Made by a program: the position numbers and the translations under genes. 64,000 nt of DNA from Welwitschia mirabilis (taxonomy: Eukaryota > Gnetophyta > Gnetopsida > Welwitschiales). The stretch lies in the NCBI GenBank assembly GCA_051453625.1, contig JBOZIK010000001.1, positions 110,870,667-110,934,666 on the forward strand. The letters are read 5' to 3'. Shown here one piece after another: positions 57,480-64,000 of this stretch (positions within the stretch are counted from its first letter, which is position 1; every line of letters begins with the position of its first letter). Below the pieces are notes generated by a model. The model did no database searches and was not told the DNA's origin. It saw nothing but the letters and a program-made list of their open reading frames with translations.

Positions 57480-60110
57480 ATTAAGAGATAAAGAAGTGAT
57501 AAATCTTATTAAATAATAATCTCTTATTGAAATGATATAAATCCTTATGATCATTATATAATGCATGCAAGAATCCACTTAAAGAAAACTTCCAAGAAGG
57601 CTCATTAGAATGTTTATGAAGATCAAGGAGCTTTCTATCATTCAACTTAAGATATGGATTTTCATTAAGAAAATAAGGCTTTTTATAATTAACATGACTA
57701 GATAACTTTTTATTTCCACAAGATGTATTAGCAACATAAGAGATAAAAAATTAGAAAAACAATCTCATATTAAACTCATGATGTAAAGAATTTAAAACAT
57801 AAATTTCATTCAATGCTTGATATTAAACATGGAAGATATGAATGGTACTATTATTAATCCAAGATTTTTGAGGAAACATCTTAGGAACATGATTAAGATA
57901 GGTTTAATATAATTACAAATCTCCTTAAGGTTCAAATCTAAGCATGGATTTAGATTAAGAAGATAATATTTACCCTAATTTAGAGTTCTAAGATACCCCA
58001 AGTCTTATTTTTGAAAAGAGTAATTATTAAAATCACAACATAAAGTGGACTCTATGAAAGAGAAAAAGATGTTACTTTGAGTGTTGCATGGAGTTGTAAG
58101 GGGAAAATATTGAAATATTTTAGAAGTATATTCGTCAAGATTATGTATTTCAATAGAATAAATAAGAGAGATGTGATTTGGAGAATGACTTGAATGTTCA
58201 AAAGGGAGAAAGAGAAAAATGTTGTCATTATTAAGATCACAAGTTAATGTACAGTAGGAGTTAAAAAAAAGGATGTCATTTAAGATTTTACATGGAAGTA
58301 CAAGTGAAAGTAATGGAAAGGCATGTATAAACTCTTTAACTTAATTTATTTCATTGAAAAGTATAAGTCTATTCTCATTATGTTTGGTCGATTTTCTATA
58401 TTTATTATTTATCTATCTCTTCTTCATTGTTTACTTCATTATTACTTGGTTGAATTCTTTAACTTTCTTCATTGTTATCTTTGATAATATTCTTTTCCTT
58501 ATCATTATCATTATCATTAACTATATCTTGCCCTTTTCTATTGAACTCATTATTTTTCTATTAAGGATTATTATCATTTTCTAAGTTGATAGATTCAAAA
58601 AATATCATTTAAAAAATTATGGAAAGAAAAGTTCTTATTGTTTTTATTATATGATTGAATATTTTCTAATATTTCATAAGCTGATTCTTCTTTCTTTTTA
58701 TTGAATAATTCTGTCAATACTAAACTATAATCCTCATTTTTAGTTATTGACTATTGCCTTAGACTATTTTTCACATGATAGAGGTGGATGACTCCCTTTA
58801 TAATGTGAATTCTCCACTAATTTTTCTTCCTTACATGAAATATGTAATAATTTCATATATTGGATCTCAAATACAAGTTCAACATCTTCATAACAAAGTA
58901 AATAAAAATCATGAATATGATTAAGAATCTCAATATCATCACCATCATCTTCTTCCTCATCTTCCTCATTATTTTATTACATGTTATTATTTTCTAATTC
59001 ATTAGATTCATTAGAAGGATAAATGTAATCATTATCTTCCTTATGGATTAAAGAATTTTTAAATTTTTCATAAATTAATTATTTTATTTCATCTTGATTT
59101 TCTAAAAGGAATTGAACAATGTTATAATTTAGTTCATCTTCTAATAAATAGTTATCTTTATCTGTTGGAATTGATTCATCATTTTTCTCTTTGTTTTCTC
59201 CTTCTCCTTCTACTTATTGGTACATAACTTCATCTTATATTTCAAAGAAAGAATTTTTGTAGCTTATTTCTAAGTCCTCTTCATAATTCTCAATATGAGA
59301 TGTAGTAGGATAGGTTTGTTATGTGAAAGAACCTTGAAATTATTAATTTTTTAATAAATTTTATTAAAGGACATCTAATCATGTTTTCCATCTTCTTGTT
59401 GATATCTTCTTGCTTCTTTTTCATTTAGTTAAGCATTTATATAATATATTTATTTATTTGTTCATAATAATTTATGGTAGATGGATCTTTTATTCATAAT
59501 AATTAATGAAAGAAGGTTGAGATTCACTAAAATGATTGTAGAATGTTTTACTAGATGAAGTGCAATTTCTAAAATGTTGCACATTATCATTTTTATTTTC
59601 ATATAAATCTTGAAAAGAAGAATGGAAAAAATAAGATGGTTAAAAAAAGGAAGGGACCCAATTCATAGTCTCAACACTATTTAGTATTGTCAATTTCCTT
59701 TCTGCAATAATTTCACTAATTGGTTTATTTCTATTATTTTTGTTAGAAATTCTATTATTTCTTCTCATTTTATCTCTCATTTAAACCAATATTTCTCCAA
59801 CAGATTTTTTATCATTATTCTTAAAAGTAGAGGGGAACAAGAAACAAGAATAATTCTTAATTCTAAGTTCTTTATCATTATTAAGAGATAAGTTAAAATA
59901 TTTTTTTTACACATTTCCTTTTAGCAATTAATTCTTCAATCATCATGTTCACATTTAAATTAGAGGATTCTATAATTTTTTAAGAATACAACTTATCAAT
60001 GAAGAATATGATAAAGTGAATTTTCTCTTATTGTATTATTTTTACTACTGCTATTTGAAAAATTTGGTTCTAGAATAACAAAACCATAAAAAAAAAATCT
60101 AATCTTGGAA
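57480..60110 (-). pseudogene. Long acidic pseudo-ORF of unknown function
   Basis: Minus-strand reading from about 60110 stays open for long stretches. Blocks include NKPISEIIAERKLTILNSVE near 59720, NYLLEDELNYNIVQFLLENQ near 59110-59170, a very acidic run NEEDEEEDDGDDIEILNH at 58970, then HDFYLLCYEDVELVFEIQ; after a frameshift near 58745, KKKEESAYEILENIQSYN; and near 57640, PYLKLNDRKLLDLHKHS. There are several stops and at least one frameshift. Position right after the PBS would suit gag, but I recognise no gag, CCHC or protease motif. The plus-strand frame 58354-58584 and the minus-strand frame 58052-58240 are pieces or shadows of it. Confidence 0.5.
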
Positions 60111-60661
60111 ACTATCTACCTGGGGTAAATATATCAAAGTTTTGTTTGTCATTGAGTAAGCCTTTCCTATTTCTTTTTGACCTAGCTTTATTTCCTCAGA
60201 TATTTTAGTATTTTAATAGATTTTATTACATCTTTACACACTTAGTAAAATGTATTCTTGTTGATCATCTCTATCACCATATCCAGGATGACCATCAAAT
60301 GAAAAATAAAAATAGAGAAACTAGAAAACATAGTCAAGAAAACCAAAATAAAAACACATTCTTATGTTATCCAAATGATAGAGGAGATGACATCAACTTA
60401 TTTCATGATAAAAATCCAAAAACAAACATGTAAAAAAAAAAAGAAAATTCTAACCCTCTACCATCATCTACTTGTATCATCTTAATGATAGAGATGATGA
60501 TAGGCTCAAAAAATGTGAAATGAAAAATGAAAGAATGTGGAAAAACATGGAAAAAAAACTACAATAATTTACAATAACAATGAATGCTACCACAAACAAA
60601 TACCTAAATCAAATTTAAAGTACTTATTTGTGTAATGACTACTTAAAATCCCTTATAGCCT

Positions 60662-60679
60662 TTCATACAAATGGTGTCA
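60662..60679 (-). other. Primer binding site, TGGCGCC type, decayed
   Basis: The minus strand reads TGACACCATTTGTATGAA; the Tat-type PBS TGGCGCCGTCTGTGGGAA differs at six positions, five of them G-to-A or C-to-T. It lies 11 nt from the LTR. Confidence 0.7.
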
Positions 60680-60690
60680 AGATGTTTTAA

Positions 60691-61622
60691 TGTATATTTA
60701 TGTAAACATTATGCCCTTTATCAAATTTTATCGATTACAAATATATGCACAACATAATATACTAATATATAAAAGAGTCAACCCAAATATTATAATCTAT
60801 CAAAGGCACTAGGCTCAAAGCTAGAGAATGAATTTAAGCAATGTGTTTGTTTTTTGATGATTCTAAATGAAAATCAACAATTCAAGAAAAGTAAACACAC
60901 TATGAAATGAAATTCAAACTCAACTAAATGCAATATCTATCCAACTACTAAATATCTATCACTAAGATCGGCCTTATATAATCTAGATCAATTAATAAAA
61001 TTGTCACTAATATGAAAAACATGTAATGATTAATCTTAGAAATTTAAAATGAAATAGAAGTTCCTAAACTAATGATTTCAACCTTGATGACCTATATTAT
61101 GAATAAAGCTATCATAGAGCTATAAGCGACATAAACCATAAAGGATATGCACATGAATATAAAATAAAAGAATATTTCCATTAGATCTTAAACCAAAATC
61201 CTATTATAAAGTAATAATACTTTAATGAAGGATATGTAGCCCAATAATAAGGAAGACTCCTCTCTATAACTAATAAATAGATCTCTGGTCCTTTAATCTT
61301 CTGTTATAGGAATTTTTGATGTAATCAAGATGATCAAAGTCAAGGTTAAATGTGGTATTTTATTAATAATAATAGACTTAAAAATAGAAAATATAACACA
61401 TGCAATCAAATCCCTAATGATGCATGAAAAGCACATGATACATTGCACAAGCTTGATAAAGTTTGATGCATTAACTAAAATTAGGTGCCATTTTTCTAGT
61501 CATCTGGATAATGATGGGGATGATGCTACATCAAGAAAGTTCTATATTTAGCATTCATATTGATTTAGTTAGCATCATAATAAACATGCAAGTGGTGTCA
61601 TTTAGGTAATTATCTATTGCAG
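60691..61622 (-). repeat. 5' LTR of the Tat-like element, interrupted
   Basis: Aligns with 53356-54300. It breaks off at tatctattgcag, where a second LTR starts; the remainder should lie beyond the right end of the window. The frame at 61330-61551 is inside the LTR and not a gene. Confidence 0.8.
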
Positions 61623-62972
61623 TGTGAATTTATGCAATCATTAAGTCCTTAGGCAAAACCTGTAAATCATAATACTTGTAGAAAATACATAATAGTAAAG
61701 ACAAAAGTCAACCTGAATGTCATACTTTATTGAAGGCACTAGATTAAAAGTTAGAAAATTTATTTTACAAAGTAGTTTTGTCTTTTCTATTATAACAAAT
61801 GGATGTAAACAATAATTCAAATACAATACAAGATGAATAATGATCAAATGAAATACATGAAATGCAAGTGTAGTGAATCTGTATAGATTCTAATCCTTCT
61901 ATCACAAGGATTAATTCTTATAACTTAGATCAACTAGGAAAAGTTCTATTACTTATTTCTAATTAACATAAAATATAATAAATTTGAAATAGAATTTGGA
62001 TAATGTGATTACGAAAATGAAATGAAATAGAATGGAATGGAAAATCTAAACTAACAATGTCAACCTTAACAAAGGATGCCCTTATGATCTAAATAAACTA
62101 TAAAAATGTCACAAAACTATAATCAACTTAAATCACAATGGACATTTACATAATAGTAGTAAAAATAGTAATTGACTTGACAATAAACTTTTACATCCAC
62201 TTAAAACAAAGTAGCAACACTTTAATAAAGGATATTAGACTAACACTAAGTAAAATTCTTTCTGTAGTTACTGGATGGACCTCTTGTCCCTCACTCTTTT
62301 ATTACAAAAACATCAGGTATTAAAGATGAATTAGTAGTAAGGACAAGAGAGGTATCTATAGTTTTACATTAAAAGTTCTAGAACTATAACCCTAGAAGTT
62401 GGAGAAGAAACCATAGTAGCCCAGATTAAACGCATGATCCCATTGCAGGATAATTTAGTTCCATTTATACAATGAAATAGTTATCATCCTGACTATCATG
62501 GGGATTAGACTGGGGGTAATTCCCCTAAATAATAGATAATTCATTGGCTTCTAACTCCAAAATTGTCCTTGTAGTTAATTTCAAATGTGTTGTCATTCCT
62601 CATGGGGATGACATCGCCTTTGAAAAGAGGTCTCATTGGCTTCTAATTCTACTTCTAATTCTACTCCATGTTACTATCGCAATAGGATACTCCAACATTA
62701 TCATCCTAATTGTTGTGGGGATGATAAAGGGAACAACACCCTTCAGAAGCTCTGTAGCCAAAGAAAATTAGCCTTCTTCATCATTAATCTTGTTCCAAAA
62801 TACTAAGTACCAGAATATACCTGAAATACCTTCAAATATGTTAAGAATTATGTGTTTCTGAGATCATCACATTGATTGTCCATAATATCAGAATTGCATC
62901 TAAATCTATATAAACATCTTACAAAACTACTCAAAATACACTGTTAAAATACTAAAAATTAGTATCGCAACA
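61623..62972 (-). repeat. 3' LTR of the second Tat-like element
   Basis: TG at 61623 and CA at 62972. Sense start TGTTGCGATAC matches 4775. It is 150 bp longer than 53356-54548, mainly through a duplicated hairpin-containing block at 62480-62730 (cattggcttctaa occurs at 62543 and 62635). Frames 61641-61847, 62138-62323 and 62544-62771 are within the LTR. Confidence 0.8.
62481..62727. repeat. Cluster of GTCATCC/GGATGAC hairpins
   Basis: Three imperfect palindromes: 62481-62507, 62592-62612 (gtcattcctcatggggatgac) and 62698-62727 (stem ttatcatcc/ggatgataa). Each has a 4-12-nt centre. Confidence 0.75.
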
Positions 62973-62990
62973 TAGCCCTCTACTTAACCT
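62973..62990 (-). other. Polypurine tract of the second Tat-like element
   Basis: The minus strand reads aaggttaagtagagggcta before TGTTGCG, nearly the same as the plus-strand tract at 4755-4774. Confidence 0.7.
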
Positions 62991-64000
62991 TGTTAGTCCC
63001 TAACAAAGTAGGCAATCAACTATATTATGAGCCAAAGCATCCAGAAAAATCTAATTTTTAATTCAATTTTACTATGTAACAATATACATTAAAATCCAAT
63101 TAACTAATTAAAATACTAAAATATTTGTAATCCCCCTACTTAAACACATCACAATATAATAAATAAATGTCACACATACAAATAAATCATAAAATGTAAC
63201 AATGATAGTTTAAAAAATGATAATGTGTGTGCATAATTTAAGGTAGTGATACTGAAACTGATATATAAAACTAAGTAGGGATAATGCAAAATAATGCATA
63301 TAAGTTAATTAATGTATTCTATAAGAGGAAAAGTACAAAGAGTAATCATAAAATTCTTTTCCTTGTTCAAGATGTGTTAGATGTCCTAAAACATAGTTGC
63401 AAGAAAACTCTATCAGTGTGCTATTATGTTTTTACTAGATAATGTTTATGAAAATTTATTCTAGTAATACAAAATCATATTCATATATCTCTTCAAAAAT
63501 AATCCTTTTAAAATTAAAAATTTAATGGCTCAATATCTCAGAAGAAGCTCAAAAAGATGTCTTGGCCCCTCATAGGTAAAGCAAGATGTCCTAAATTGTA
63601 ATAGAGATAAAGGAATGATTGTCATCCTATCCATCTTGGGGATGATAAACATGGAATGACACTAATCAAATAAAAGGATGGAAATTTAAGAAAAACTAGA
63701 AAAAGTTTGAAAGTAATCAAGCATTAGAAAAGTAGCAGAAAATTAGAAAGAAGGAAAAAAGTAAAGAATTATCATAAAAAACGTGACCATGGTAAAAGAG
63801 ACTTATGAGACCATAATAATGCACTATGAAGAAGAAATTAATGCTTATAAGAACTCCTTAAATATATTTCAAACTCAATAAGCATTCAAGATTGTGTAAG
63901 TGAATGTAGCCCAAAGTAAAAGCAAAGAAATGGAAAAAAATACATTAGCATAAAACAAAAGGAACACATCAATCAAAGTAAAAGGAATACATCAATTAAA

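Larger units (their letters stand above)
53356..61622 (-). mobile_element. Tat-like Ty3/gypsy element without recognisable pol
   Basis: 3' LTR 53356-54548, PPT 54549-54567, internal region, PBS 60679-60662, 5' LTR from 60691 (interrupted at 61622). The internal region is 6.1 kb and holds a long acidic pseudo-ORF but no RT, RNase H or integrase motif that I could read. It is probably a non-autonomous member mobilised by a full Tat-like element. Confidence 0.7.
61623..64000 (-). mobile_element. Second Tat-like element, inserted in the 5' LTR of the first
   Basis: 3' LTR 61623-62972 and PPT 62973-62990 read on the minus strand; the internal region continues past the window end. The last kilobase (62991-64000) is A-rich with no recognised coding sequence but carries another GTCATCC hairpin at 63619-63648. 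Same family as 53356-61622, though the LTR is more diverged. Confidence 0.75.

Noticed and set aside
58354-58584. Very hydrophobic plus-strand frame resembling a membrane protein
   Set aside because: It is the antisense of an Asn/Asp/Glu-rich minus-strand segment, which on the opposite strand reads as Ile, Leu and Phe.

Overview
This window looks like intergenic, retrotransposon-derived DNA from a seed plant with a large, heavily methylated genome. I see no intact host gene, no tRNA or rRNA gene, and no open frame longer than about 100 codons that is not either a decayed retroelement domain or the antisense shadow of one. The DNA is very AT-rich. Recognisable retroelement motifs are altered mainly by C-to-T and G-to-A changes: PBS copies, CAA/CAG codons that became stops, and TGG that became TGA. 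A gymnosperm with extreme deamination, such as Welwitschia, would fit, but that is only an inference; a nuclear genome of another AT-rich plant cannot be excluded.

Almost the whole window resolves into a nest of LTR retrotransposons. (1) 1-5860: 3' half of a plus-strand Tat-like Ty3/gypsy element with a coiled-coil pseudo-ORF, PPT and 3' LTR. (2) 5861-6987 plus 19150-25707: a minus-strand SIRE-like Ty1/copia element with the order LTR-PBS-gag-protease-module F-accessory ORF and no recognisable integrase or reverse transcriptase. (3) 6988-19149: a minus-strand Tekay-like chromovirus with unusually long LTRs (about 4.5 kb), inserted in the accessory ORF of (2). (4) 25708-28268 plus 35303-35432: a plus-strand copia pol with a short LTR. 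(5) 28269-35302: a minus-strand gypsy element inserted in that short LTR. (6) 35433-37440 plus about 51500-51720: a plus-strand Athila/Tat-like pol. (7) 37441-51500: a minus-strand copia element of the same family as (4), inserted in the integrase of (6). (8) 42580-49013: a second, plus-strand copy of the SIRE-like non-autonomous family, inserted in (7). (9) 51721-53355: unclassified, with a short minisatellite. (10) 53356-61622: a minus-strand Tat-like element with a long acidic pseudo-ORF in place of a recognisable pol. (11) 61623-64000: another Tat-like element inserted in the 5' LTR of (10).

Two 100-N gaps (3823-3922 and 20005-20104) are each flanked by near-identical overlapping sequence, so both probably mark unmerged haplotypes or contig ends rather than real missing sequence. 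The most interesting items are the two independent copies of the non-autonomous SIRE-like family sharing gag-protease-F-accessory ORF order, an exact 80-bp hairpin-bearing tandem repeat in one of its LTRs, a 94%-like inverted repeat around its gag-protease, a recurrent GTCATCC/GGATGAC-type hairpin in the Tat-like LTRs, and several insertion sites where the interrupted element can be followed across the insertion.
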